A stretch of 64,000 nt of DNA from Chryseobacterium gleum (GCA_945897915.1 CAMDGB010000003.1:1-64000), one strand, 5' to 3'. Numbered from the stretch's first letter, positions 42,958 through 50,914 are shown. Translations and numbers: made by a program. The notes: generated by a model from the sequence alone, not told the origin.

Positions 42958-42978
42958 ATGCTGAAACAAGTTCAGCAT
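42958..42978. repeat. REP-like hairpin element
   Basis: ATGCTGAA, 5-base loop, TTCAGCAT, within the phrase GAGATGCTGAAACAAG. The hairpin is enclosed by a further imperfect pairing (TTATAGTTT upstream, TAACTATAA downstream, 42944-42992). The same phrase, as I recall, recurs between genes in many Flavobacteriaceae. It lies between the convergent histidine kinase and HIT genes and may serve as their terminator. Confidence 0.55.
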
Positions 42979-42987
42979 GACAATTAA

Positions 42988-43377
42988 CTATAAATTTTCA
43001 GCAATTTCTTGTGCTAATTTTGAAAATTCTTCAGGAGTTAAAGCTGTTTTTCTTTGAAAACGCATATCGTCCATATCTTGAAGCGGAATCAAATGTACGT
43101 GTGTGTGCGGCACTTCAAGTCCTACAACCGCAACGCCAATTCGCTTACAAGAAATCGTTTTTTCTAAAGCAATAGCTACTTTTCTAGAAAACGCCATTAA
43201 CCCTAGGTATAAATCTTCTTCCATATCGAAAATTTTATTAATCTCCAGCTTTGGCACACATAAAGTATGACCTTTTGCATTCGGATTTACATCTAAAAAA
43301 GCAATAAAATCTTCGTTTTCTGTAATTTTATAACAAGGAATTTCTCCGTTTATTATTTTGGTAAAAATTGAACTCAT
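42988..43377 (-). CDS. HIT family protein (histidine triad nucleotide hydrolase)
   Basis: A 129-residue protein of the HINT type. It starts SSIFTKIINGEIPCYKITEN and carries the catalytic triad motif HTHVHLIPL. It probably hydrolyses adenosine 5'-monophosphoramidates or similar nucleotides in the cytoplasm. About 70 bp separate it from greA on the same strand. Confidence 0.93.
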   Translation of the reverse strand: MSSIFTKIINGEIPCYKITENEDFIAFLDVNPNAKGHTLCVPKLEINKIFDMEEDLYLGLMAFSRKVAIALEKTISCKRIGVAVVGLEVPHTHVHLIPLQDMDDMRFQRKTALTPEEFSKLAQEIAENL

Positions 43378-43412
43378 AATTTTAATTAGTCAATTGAATA
43401 ATAAGTCAATTT

Positions 43413-43444
43413 TTGGCACATTGGCACATTTTCTAATTGACACA
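43413..43444 (-). repeat. Short tandem repeat TTGGCACA between greA and the HIT gene
   Basis: Two perfect copies of TTGGCACA (43413-43428) and a third diverged copy (ATTGACACA at 43436). It is one of several 7-8 bp tandem tracts in the window. Confidence 0.6.
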
Positions 43445-43449
43445 TTAAG

Positions 43450-43926
43450 TTAGTCACGAGTGATTTCTAAAACTTCAAATTTCAATATACCATTTGGCAC
43501 AATAATTTCTGCAATTTCACCTACTTTTTTGCCTAGTAATCCTTTTCCAATTGGAGAAGTTACTGATATTTTTCCTGTTTTTAAATCTGCTTCACTTTCT
43601 GCAACTAATTTGTATTGTAGTTCCATTCCGTTAGATTGATTTTTGATTTTTACATTAGATAACACCAAAGCTTTTGATACATCTAAAGTAGATTCGTCAA
43701 TAATTCTCGCGTTCGATACCACTTCTTCCATTTTAGAAATACGCATTTCTAACAAACCTTGTGCTTCTTTAGCAGCATCGTATTCTGCATTTTCAGACAA
43801 ATCTCCCTTGTCTCTTGCTTCTGCGATAGCTTGTGACGCCTTTGGGCGTTCTATAGATTTAAGTTGGTCTAACTCGTCTTTTAAATGTTTTAATCCTTCT
43901 GCTGTGTAATAAGATACTGTGCTCAT
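43450..43926 (-). CDS. greA: Transcription elongation factor GreA
   Basis: Rescues backtracked RNA polymerase by stimulating transcript cleavage. 158 residues. The N-terminal coiled coil begins SYYTAEGLKHLKDELDQLKSIERP and contains the acidic tip ARDKGDLSENAEYDAAKE; the C-terminal FKBP-like domain has ISVTSPIGKGLLGKKVGE. A small hairpin (43954-43973) lies in its leader and a TATCTTTG box at 43990-43983, but no TTG at the right spacing. Confidence 0.96.
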   Translation of the reverse strand: MSTVSYYTAEGLKHLKDELDQLKSIERPKASQAIAEARDKGDLSENAEYDAAKEAQGLLEMRISKMEEVVSNARIIDESTLDVSKALVLSNVKIKNQSNGMELQYKLVAESEADLKTGKISVTSPIGKGLLGKKVGEIAEIIVPNGILKFEVLEITRD

Positions 43927-44075
43927 AACTTCATTAATTTATAAAATAGAAAAAATCCCACAACTATGGGATTCCCTTTTTGCAAAGATATAATTTATTT
44001 AACTATTTTTCGTTTACTATATTAGTTTGTCAAATATAAATAAATTAATTTTGATAATTCAAATAAATATAAAAA

Positions 44076-44507
44076 ATGAAAAGAATTTTTTACTTTCTTA
44101 TTTTGTTTGCGGTCTTTTTTTCTTGTGATAGGGATACACAAACCGATAATAACAATCCCTATTTGCCAAATTATTCGTTTGAAGTGATACTTAATATGAG
44201 TTTTCCTCAATATTCGGTTTTGGCTTATCCGTCTAGTGCAGTATATGTAAATTCTGCAGGTGCAGGAATCAGAGGTTTAATCGTTTTTAATGCGGGCAGC
44301 GGTAATTTTTTAGCTTATGATGCAGCTTGTCCAAACCAAGCATTAGCAGATTGCTCTACCATGACTATTAATGGTATTAATGCCAAATGTCCGTGTGACG
44401 ATACTGAATACAGTTTATTCACAGGATTGGCCGCCGGGAAGCAATATCCAATGAAAGCGTATCGTGTACAAATGATTGATGCCACAACCATAAAAGTGTA
44501 TAATTAA
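44076..44507 (+). CDS. Rieske-like lipoprotein lacking both histidine ligands
   Basis: A 143-residue lipoprotein (Cys17 in VFFSCDRD). The mature domain has the layout of a small Rieske fold, with the cluster loops at DAACPNQ (residues 82-88) and KCPCDDTEYSLFTG (104-117). In true Rieske proteins these are Cys-X-His and Cys-X2-His; here the positions are Cys85-Pro-Asn87 and Cys105-Pro-Cys-Asp108, so both His ligands are gone while Cys remain (Cys85, 93, 105, 107). The start of the next gene overlaps the stop (TAATG), so it is coupled to glutathione peroxidase. A redox function is possible but a normal 2Fe-2S cluster is unlikely. Confidence 0.75.
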   Translation: MKRIFYFLILFAVFFSCDRDTQTDNNNPYLPNYSFEVILNMSFPQYSVLAYPSSAVYVNSAGAGIRGLIVFNAGSGNFLAYDAACPNQALADCSTMTINGINAKCPCDDTEYSLFTGLAAGKQYPMKAYRVQMIDATTIKVYN

Positions 44508-45037
44508 TGTTACAATCCATATTTTCTTTTTTAAATAAAGACAGAAAATCGTATCCAAAAGGTTCTATTCATTCTTTTGTGGTGAAAAATTTACAAGGAA
44601 ATGACTTCGATTTTTCCTCCCTAAAAGGTAAAAAAATTATGGTGGTGAATACCGCTTCAAAATGTGGATTGACACCTCAATACGAAAAATTACAGAAGAT
44701 TTACGAAAAATATAAAAATCAAAACTTTGAAATTATAGGTTTTCCAGCCAACAACTTTTTATGGCAAGAACCCGGAAGCGCCTCTGAGATTGATAGTTTT
44801 TGCAGTGTAAATTATGGTGTAACATTTCCTATGATGGAAAAAATCTCGGTAAAAGGAAAAAACATGCATCCCATTTATGAATTCTTAACAAAGAAATCAA
44901 AAAACGGAGTAAAAGATGCTGCTGTAAAATGGAATTTTCAAAAATTTCTTCTTAACGAAAATGGCGAATTGGAAAAAGTAATTTCACCAAAAACCCAACC
45001 AGACGACAGAAGCATTACAGCTTGGATTGAAAAATAG
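44507..45037 (+). CDS. Glutathione peroxidase family protein (Cys type)
   Basis: A 176-residue thiol peroxidase. The catalytic Cys53 lies in VNTASKCGLTPQYEKLQ, with the resolving/structural motifs GFPANNFLWQEPGS (Gln) and AVKWNFQKFLL (Trp, Asn) in order. There is no obvious cleavable signal. Likely reduces peroxides using thioredoxin rather than glutathione, as for other bacterial members. It is translationally coupled to the Rieske-like lipoprotein gene. Confidence 0.93.
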   Translation: MLQSIFSFLNKDRKSYPKGSIHSFVVKNLQGNDFDFSSLKGKKIMVVNTASKCGLTPQYEKLQKIYEKYKNQNFEIIGFPANNFLWQEPGSASEIDSFCSVNYGVTFPMMEKISVKGKNMHPIYEFLTKKSKNGVKDAAVKWNFQKFLLNENGELEKVISPKTQPDDRSITAWIEK

Positions 45038-45087
45038 GGACACAGATTAAACCAATTTTTAAAATTAAAATCTGTATACTCAAAAAA

Positions 45088-47265
45088 TTAAAACTTCAAA
45101 TTCATTCCTGCTAAGAAGTTGATTCCCGCTTGTGGATAAAAACCAACACCTTCAATTGTGGAAATTACAGGAGGATTACTAAAATCATCATTATACGTAT
45201 AAAAATACCCGTTTGATTCGTAAGTTCTATCAAAAATATTGTTTACCAAACCAGAAAACACAATTGATTTGATGCCTTTATTGATTTTCCATTCGTAATT
45301 AATATTTAAATCTGTTGTGGTATATTCGGGTAAAACTGATTTTTCTGAATCAATATTTCCCATATATTGTTTGCCTACAAACTTGGTTAAAAACGAAATT
45401 TGTAAAGTATTAATTGGTGAATATATTAAAGCGTTTCCTAAAACAATATTTGGAGAATAGGCAATATTTGTATTTCCTAAATTGCTTAAAATGCCGTCTC
45501 GTTCAAAATAAAAATCCTCATTTTTATTGGTACTTAAAGTAATATTTGGTTGCAAGACTAATTTAGTGGCAATTTGTAGTGAAGATTCTATTTCTAAACC
45601 CGCACGATAACTTTTTCCGCTATTTTCAAAAATCGGACTTCCAACATCGTTTAAAGCACCAGTAGCAACCAATTGATTCTTGTATTTCATATAAAAAGCA
45701 TTAATGTTTACAACCGCTTTGTTATTTTTAAATTTATATCCTAATTCAAAATCTTCTAAACGTTCTGGTTTGATGCTTCCACTTTCATAATCATCTCTAC
45801 GCGGTTCTTTATTTGCAATTCCGAAATAACCATAAATAGAACTAGCGGTGTTTAATGTATAAGTAATTCCAGCTTTTGGATTAAAAAACCGAAAAGTATC
45901 ATTTACATCATTAAATTTTATGCTATTCGCTTGATAGAAAACCATACGATATTGTAAATCAGCAAAAACATTAAATTTTCCTATTTGCTGCGAAGCTTTT
46001 GAGTAGAAATTTACATCGTTTTTATTTCCAAAATTGTCGTAATATTTATTATTTTTTGGGATATAAAATTGTGTCCAAACCACTTCACCAAAATGTTTTC
46101 CTTGATATTTATTTGCTGCTCCACCAATAATAATATCAGTAGTTGAGGTTTTGTAATTTAATGAAAAAGTACTTCCGAAAAAGTCATTATCTAACCAACG
46201 TTTTCTTACTAAATCTGTAACGGTATTTCCATTAAAGTTGGGCAACAAATAATCAGAAAAGGATTCATCTTCTTTATATTGTTCAAAATAGCCTTTTCCT
46301 AAAGTATAATGCAACGCAATATTTGATTGCCATTTAGAACTTAATTTTTCATTCCAATGCAATTGAAAATGATTTTGCATATAATTATCTGTTTCGTCAT
46401 CATAAAATTTGGTATTCCCAAATTCATCTGTGTACTGTCCAGCAGAATTATAAGTTCTATCATTTTTTAGTTTTTCTTCATCTTCCAAACCATTCCAAGC
46501 TTGGTATGTTTTTTCTTTTCCGCCAAACCCAATTGCTTTAATAATTGTTGATTTTGTAATATAATTGGCGTCAAAATAATAACCAAATAAATCAGAAGAA
46601 GCCCTATCAATAAAACCATCAGAGGTTATTTTAGAAATTCGAGCGTTCATTTCAAAATTATCGTGTAAACCTGTTCCGAAAGCTAAAGTATGTTTTCTAG
46701 TTCCGAAACTTCCAAAAGAATTAGCCAATTCTGCATAATCATTTGGTTGTGAAGCTTTAGTTTGTAAATTTAAACTGGCACCAAATGCACCAGCGCCACT
46801 TGTTGAAGTTCCTACACCACGTTGCAATTGAATGCTTTCCAAAGAAGAAGCAAAATCAGGTAAGTTAACAAAGAAGGTACCTTGACTCTCACTATCGTTA
46901 AAAGGCACACCATTTAAAGTTACGTTAATTCGTGAACCATCTGCACCACGAACACGCATGTAAGTGTAGCCAATTCCTGCACCGGCATCTGTTGTAGTAA
47001 CTACAGACGGCAAATAATTTAATAAAACGGGAATGTCCTGACCTAAATTTCTAGGCGCAATTTGTGTTTTAGAAACATTTGTAAATGTAATTGGGTTTTT
47101 GTCTTTTGCTCTAACGCCAGAAATTAAGACTTCTTCAATTGATTTTACAGAATCTTTGGGTTGCTCTTGTGCGTTCAAGGTAAAAGGTAAAAGGCAAAAG
47201 GCAAAAAGCAATAAATTTTTCGCAGCTCTTACTTTGTACTTTGTACTTTTTTTGTGTGTAATCAT
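45088..47265 (-). CDS. TonB-dependent receptor under TPP riboswitch control (probable thiamine transporter)
   Basis: 725 residues. The signal peptide ends near FTLNAQ; a TonB-box-like SIEEVLISGVRA is followed by the plug (PVLLNYLPSVVTTTDAGAG, MRVRGADGSRINVTLNGVPF, SIQLQRGVGTSTSGAGAFGASLNL) and a long barrel ending LAGMNLKF. The TPP riboswitch 100 bp upstream is strong evidence that it imports thiamine or a thiamine precursor through the outer membrane. Oddity: the first 32 codons include two 7-bp tandem repeats that encode KSTKYKV and the hydrophobic core LFAFCLLPFTL. No carboxypeptidase-like domain at the N-terminus. Confidence 0.9.
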   Translation of the reverse strand: MITHKKSTKYKVRAAKNLLLFAFCLLPFTLNAQEQPKDSVKSIEEVLISGVRAKDKNPITFTNVSKTQIAPRNLGQDIPVLLNYLPSVVTTTDAGAGIGYTYMRVRGADGSRINVTLNGVPFNDSESQGTFFVNLPDFASSLESIQLQRGVGTSTSGAGAFGASLNLQTKASQPNDYAELANSFGSFGTRKHTLAFGTGLHDNFEMNARISKITSDGFIDRASSDLFGYYFDANYITKSTIIKAIGFGGKEKTYQAWNGLEDEEKLKNDRTYNSAGQYTDEFGNTKFYDDETDNYMQNHFQLHWNEKLSSKWQSNIALHYTLGKGYFEQYKEDESFSDYLLPNFNGNTVTDLVRKRWLDNDFFGSTFSLNYKTSTTDIIIGGAANKYQGKHFGEVVWTQFYIPKNNKYYDNFGNKNDVNFYSKASQQIGKFNVFADLQYRMVFYQANSIKFNDVNDTFRFFNPKAGITYTLNTASSIYGYFGIANKEPRRDDYESGSIKPERLEDFELGYKFKNNKAVVNINAFYMKYKNQLVATGALNDVGSPIFENSGKSYRAGLEIESSLQIATKLVLQPNITLSTNKNEDFYFERDGILSNLGNTNIAYSPNIVLGNALIYSPINTLQISFLTKFVGKQYMGNIDSEKSVLPEYTTTDLNINYEWKINKGIKSIVFSGLVNNIFDRTYESNGYFYTYNDDFSNPPVISTIEGVGFYPQAGINFLAGMNLKF
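47178..47251 (-). repeat. Two 7-bp tandem repeat tracts inside the TonB receptor's signal-peptide codons
   Basis: Four copies of AGGYAAA (47178-47205) and two perfect copies plus a partial third of ACTTTGT (47231-47251), read on the plus strand. They are the same style as intergenic tracts at 10697 and 41690. On the minus strand they code for the hydrophobic core and the basic n-region of the signal peptide. Confidence 0.85.
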
Positions 47266-47369
47266 ACTTCGTAAATTAATACGAATAAAAGGGGTAATTA
47301 CTCTTTGTTAAAAATAATTAATAAAATGATTTTGAGAATTTAGTTTCTGAAACTAATGCAGAAACACGT

Positions 47370-47455
47370 GTAGTTCTCGGTATTCCTTGGCAGCATTACC
47401 CGCCCAGGTTCTATGGGTATAATCTCAGCCTGAAAAACAAGCACCCCTTTGAGAT
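47370..47455 (-). promoter_or_regulatory. TPP riboswitch (thi box)
   Basis: The minus strand reads GGGGTGC, then GGCTGAGATTATACCC, GAACCTGGGCGGGTAATGC and CCAAGGAATACCGAG. CTGAGA binds the pyrimidine ring and the CGGGTAATGC/GAACCTG helix junction senses the pyrophosphate. All core elements are intact and in order. It lies between a promoter at 47489-47460 and the TonB receptor start at 47265. Confidence 0.95.
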
Positions 47456-47459
47456 GATG

Positions 47460-47489
47460 CAAATATAGGAATTCAATTTCAAAAATCAA
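47460..47489 (-). promoter_or_regulatory. Promoter of the TPP-riboswitch transcript
   Basis: Minus strand: TTG (47489-47487), a 19-bp spacer, TATATTTG (47467-47460). It would start RNA at about 47453, exactly at the first bases of the riboswitch. Confidence 0.7.
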
Positions 47490-47560
47490 TTTTAATCTTA
47501 AGGAATCTATGTTTTTTTAAATAGAATTAAAAAGCAAAAATTACTATGTGACTATGTGTT

Positions 47561-47962
47561 TCAGAAATCTAATTTTTTTCTTCCAGCTTTAATTTCGCCA
47601 GCTTTTTTCTTTTTTTGTATGCGTTTTTCGTTGGCGCCTTTCGAAATTTTAGTTACCTTTCTAACTTTAGGTTTTGCTAACGCCTTTTCTAACATTTCAA
47701 AAAAACGTTTGATAATAATTTTTTTGTTTTTGAATTGACTTCGGTCTTCATCGCAAGTTAAAATCAGTAAATTTTCTTGCGATATTTTTGTTTTTAGTTT
47801 GGTATGAAGTAGTATTTTTTCGTCCTCATCTAAACCTTGAGAAGTTGCAACATCATAAATCAGCACTATTTTAGATGATACTTTATTTACATTTTGTCCG
47901 CCAGCACCACTGCTTCTTACGGCTTTAAAATTTAGTTCAGATGTAATAACCACTACGTGCAT
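47561..47962 (-). CDS. arfB: Peptidyl-tRNA hydrolase ArfB (ribosome rescue)
   Basis: A 133-residue single-domain release-factor-like protein. The catalytic loop RSSGAGGQNVNKV contains GGQ; the basic C-terminal tail (RIQKKKKAGEIKAGRKKLDF) would enter the mRNA channel. It releases peptides from stalled ribosomes independently of a stop codon. The 5' end overlaps the stop of the DUF4301 gene by one base. Annotated in relatives as aminoacyl-tRNA hydrolase. Confidence 0.92.
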   Translation of the reverse strand: MHVVVITSELNFKAVRSSGAGGQNVNKVSSKIVLIYDVATSQGLDEDEKILLHTKLKTKISQENLLILTCDEDRSQFKNKKIIIKRFFEMLEKALAKPKVRKVTKISKGANEKRIQKKKKAGEIKAGRKKLDF

Positions 47963-49515
47963 TATAAAACAGAATTGACATCTAAATTATTTGGTTGATG
48001 TGCGGGTTTTAATAAATCTGTAACTTTTTTGACTGGATTAAACGTTTCAATTGGAACTTCTACAAAAATTGTGCTCCATTTTGCCATGGCGCCATTCCAT
48101 AATCCAGGCAATTCAAACGCTTTTATTTGTTTACCATTTTTTGTTTTTTCAGTAATAAAAGCAGTTTTTGGATTGACATATTTATTCAAGTCAAATTTAT
48201 TTCCTTCAAAATCTTTGAGACTACAAACAATATCAACAGGGTTAAAATGCGTAGAATTTTTAAAAACAGCTAGTTGATTTTCGTTCGTTGAATCAATTTG
48301 AGACAATTCTACTATTTGTAAATTCTGTCTGCCTTTTTCATCTTGAACCCAAAACGGACCGCCACCAGGCTCGCCTTCATTTTTTACCATTCCGCATACG
48401 CGAATTGGTCTGTTTAAAATTTTAATTAGATACTCTTTTTGGTAATCAAACTGATACATTTTGAATTCATTAGGCAAAGGAAAAGATATTTTTGTTTCAA
48501 TGAAATGAATAATTTCTTTGATGTTTTTCTCGTCGATTTCGTTTTTTTGAAACTTTTTCAATATAGCATCTACTTCCTGTTTTGTATGTAAAAGAATACC
48601 GCCTAATAATTTTTTATAAGTTAAAATAACTTCTCGATTGTTTTGAGAAACATTGTCTACATTTCTTATAAAAACAATATCAGATTGTAATTGATTTAAA
48701 TTTTCAATTAAGGCACCATGTCCACCAGGACGAAAAAACAAAACGTTATCAGGAGTTCTAAAAGGCGTATTGTCTGCATTAACAGCAATTGTATCTGATG
48801 TTTCGCTTTGATATGAAAACGTAACATTCAAATCCTTGTATTTATTTGTAATTTTTAAAAAATCGGTTTGAAATTCTTTAGAAATAGTAAAATGTATTTT
48901 TGCTTTTTGGTTTTGCTTTTTGTAAAAGTTGGTTTCAAAAGCATGTTCGTCAATTGGTGTTAAAATCTCATCATTTCGTAGGTGAAATGGTAAAATACCT
49001 TTTGGTTTATTTGAAAAATTTAATCCTTTTTCAGTCAATAATGTTTTTACTATTGCATATATCTTTTGATCAGAATTATAATTTGTGTAGTCTGTGAAGG
49101 TTTTTTTTGTTTTTTCTTTTAATTCATTATAAAAAGGAAAACTTCTTAACCCCACAATAAATAATGATAAATCTCTTTCTTTATTTAAGTTTATATAGGA
49201 ATTTATAGTATCTTTTTCAGGATTAAATTTTGTTAAAAATTCATTTAACGATTTAAACATTCTTGTAGCAGCGCCACTTGCAGGAACAAATTTTTCAATA
49301 GAATAGTTGTCTTTATGTAAGTCAAAAAAGTCGCAGAATTCGGTAATTTCATTTTCTGAAAATTGAAAAATCCCATCGTTAATAGATGCTATTTTGAGTA
49401 AGTTAATAGTAGGAATTCCGTTTTTAAAATAATGCAATTGTTGCATAATTTTTTCTAAAGAATTACCTCTTTTAACTATTTGTTGTAAATCTATTTCGCT
49501 AAATATTTTTTCCAT
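47962..49515 (-). CDS. DUF4301 family protein
   Basis: A 517-residue cytoplasmic protein. Conserved segments are EKFVPASGAATRMFKSLNEF, GILPFHLRNDEILTPIDEHA, LFFRPGGHGALIENLNQL, VRNVDNV-like and RVCGMVKNEGEPGGGPFWV. These fit DUF4301, a Bacteroidota family that looks like a nucleotide-sugar pyrophosphorylase fold but has no assigned function. The 5' end overlaps the upstream pnuC-like gene by 25 bp and the 3' end is coupled to arfB. Confidence 0.87.
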   Translation of the reverse strand: MEKIFSEIDLQQIVKRGNSLEKIMQQLHYFKNGIPTINLLKIASINDGIFQFSENEITEFCDFFDLHKDNYSIEKFVPASGAATRMFKSLNEFLTKFNPEKDTINSYINLNKERDLSLFIVGLRSFPFYNELKEKTKKTFTDYTNYNSDQKIYAIVKTLLTEKGLNFSNKPKGILPFHLRNDEILTPIDEHAFETNFYKKQNQKAKIHFTISKEFQTDFLKITNKYKDLNVTFSYQSETSDTIAVNADNTPFRTPDNVLFFRPGGHGALIENLNQLQSDIVFIRNVDNVSQNNREVILTYKKLLGGILLHTKQEVDAILKKFQKNEIDEKNIKEIIHFIETKISFPLPNEFKMYQFDYQKEYLIKILNRPIRVCGMVKNEGEPGGGPFWVQDEKGRQNLQIVELSQIDSTNENQLAVFKNSTHFNPVDIVCSLKDFEGNKFDLNKYVNPKTAFITEKTKNGKQIKAFELPGLWNGAMAKWSTIFVEVPIETFNPVKKVTDLLKPAHQPNNLDVNSVL

Positions 49516-50096
49516 TCTATATACGCTAAGACTGCTAAAATAGTAAAAATAATGTATTGTATGGCAATAATATATAGTTGTCTGTCAAAAAATATATAAA
49601 TAGCAAACGTATTGCCAACAATCCAAAGTATCCAGTTTTCGATTTTTTTAATTGCCATATACCACATTGCTGTGAAAAATAATGAGGTAGTAAAAATATC
49701 TAAATAGTTGTTTACTTGTAAGGTATATTCAAAAAAGTTATAAATAAACACACAAATTACAGCAGTAATTATGAAAAGAAATATCCCAATAATTTTTTCT
49801 TTAGTGTTAGTTCTAGAAATAGAAAGTGCTTCGCCGTTCTTGATTTTTTTCCACTTATACCAGCCGTAAATGCTCATTATGGAGTAGTAGATGTTAATGC
49901 TCATATCGGCATAATAATTTGCGTGAAACATAATATATACTGATAATATGGTGCAAATAATTCCGGTTGGATAGACTAAAATATTTTCTTTTTTAGCAAA
50001 ATACACGCTTAAAATACCGAAAATAAAAACAACAATTTCAATTCCTATTTGCCAATTCGGAATGCTTTTATATTGATGAATAATGGTTTCGTACAT
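49491..50096 (-). CDS. PnuC-family membrane transporter (nicotinamide riboside or thiamine)
   Basis: 201 residues from the ATG at 50096 (MYETIIHQYKS); the frame from 50117 adds 7 residues overlapping the upstream gene. About seven hydrophobic helices and the family motifs NWQIGIEIVVFIFGILSVYF, YYSIMSIYGWYKWK, and WILWIVGNTFAIYIFFDRQL are seen. PnuC imports nicotinamide riboside; the closely related PnuT imports thiamine. With a TPP-controlled receptor 2.2 kb away on the same strand, thiamine is a real possibility, but no riboswitch lies directly upstream of this gene. Confidence 0.86.
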   Translation of the reverse strand: MYETIIHQYKSIPNWQIGIEIVVFIFGILSVYFAKKENILVYPTGIICTILSVYIMFHANYYADMSINIYYSIMSIYGWYKWKKIKNGEALSISRTNTKEKIIGIFLFIITAVICVFIYNFFEYTLQVNNYLDIFTTSLFFTAMWYMAIKKIENWILWIVGNTFAIYIFFDRQLYIIAIQYIIFTILAVLAYIEWKKYLAK

Positions 50097-50098
50097 GT

Positions 50099-50767
50099 TT
50101 ATTGAGTTAAAGCACAAACAAAAGCATAATCTTCTATTTTTTCAAACTGAAACTGAAAATCTTCGGTTTTGTTATTAAAAATTAATTTTGCGGCACCTTT
50201 TCTGTCTGATAATTGAAAAGGCAATTCGAAAATATGTTTTGGAAAGCTAATACCTTTTTCATTCTTTAATTTAAAAATACTTTCTTTGACGCCCCAAATT
50301 ATAGTCGCTTTTGTGATTTTATCAACTTCAGATAAATTTTCTATTTGCGAAACATCCATATATCTTGAGACAATTTTTAATGTTTTTTCTTTACACTTTT
50401 CTATATCAATTCCAACAGGTTTATTGCTTATACAAATGCAAGAAAAGTCATGTGAATGAGAAATTGAAATGTATTTTTTAATATCAAGCTTAACACTTTT
50501 GACTTTTGACTTTTGACGTTCGACTTCTAGATGCGGTTTTCCGAATGCATCATAAAACAAATCAAAATCTGATAAGTCGATATGTTGTAGTAACATTCTT
50601 ACGGCCAAAAAACCCTTTTTATGCGACACGGACAGCATGGTTTTTAACCTTGATAAAGAATTTTCGTTAAGTAGCGCCTTTTCGTAAAACCAGGTAATAT
50701 CTTCGGAAATTTTCCAAAAATAGGCAATTGTGTGTTCGTTTATATTTAATTTTTTATAAAAAGGCAT
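50099..50767 (-). CDS. 4'-phosphopantetheinyl transferase
   Basis: A 222-residue Sfp-like enzyme that attaches the phosphopantetheine arm to carrier proteins. Conserved blocks: GKPHL, ISISHSHDF, PVGIDIEKCKEK with the metal-binding Asp/Glu, and the second metal motif WGVKESIFKLKNEKGISF. Oddity: between GKPHL and KYISISHS there are about 15 extra residues, VERQKSKVKSVKLDI, partly coded by three perfect copies of a 7-bp repeat; the catalytic blocks remain intact. The stop codon lies 2 bp before the PnuC-family start. Confidence 0.9.
   Translation of the reverse strand: MPFYKKLNINEHTIAYFWKISEDITWFYEKALLNENSLSRLKTMLSVSHKKGFLAVRMLLQHIDLSDFDLFYDAFGKPHLEVERQKSKVKSVKLDIKKYISISHSHDFSCICISNKPVGIDIEKCKEKTLKIVSRYMDVSQIENLSEVDKITKATIIWGVKESIFKLKNEKGISFPKHIFELPFQLSDRKGAAKLIFNNKTEDFQFQFEKIEDYAFVCALTQ
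50495..50515 (-). repeat. Three perfect 7-bp repeats inside the phosphopantetheinyl transferase gene
   Basis: ACTTTTG repeated three times on the plus strand (CAAAAGT on the coding strand). As 7 is not a multiple of 3, the three copies are read in three different frames (QKSKVKS). Confidence 0.85.
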
Positions 50768-50851
50768 GCTTAAATTTAATTTATCAGTTTTTATTTTCTT
50801 GTCATTCAGTTGTTTAAAGGTTTGAACAAAACTTAATTAGTTAAAATTAAT

Positions 50852-50881
50852 TTCAAATTTGAAACTAATATTGTACCTTTG
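50852..50881 (+). promoter_or_regulatory. Probable promoter of ahcY
   Basis: TACCTTTG at 50874-50881 fits the -7 box well. Nineteen bp upstream stands TTC (50852-50854) instead of TTG, so the -33 element is imperfect. The ATG follows 33 bp downstream of the box. No riboswitch is apparent in the leader. Confidence 0.45.
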
Positions 50882-50914
50882 CACTCGTAAATAAAAAATA
50901 AATATACAAATATA

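Noticed and set aside
47266-47560. Small protein gene between the TonB receptor and arfB
   Set aside because: The 295 bp are explained by a promoter, a TPP riboswitch and an AT-rich leader; the open frames there are short and unlike proteins.
50882-50914. SAH or SAM riboswitch in front of ahcY
   Set aside because: The leader from the promoter to the start codon is about 30 bp, too short for any known SAH or SAM aptamer.
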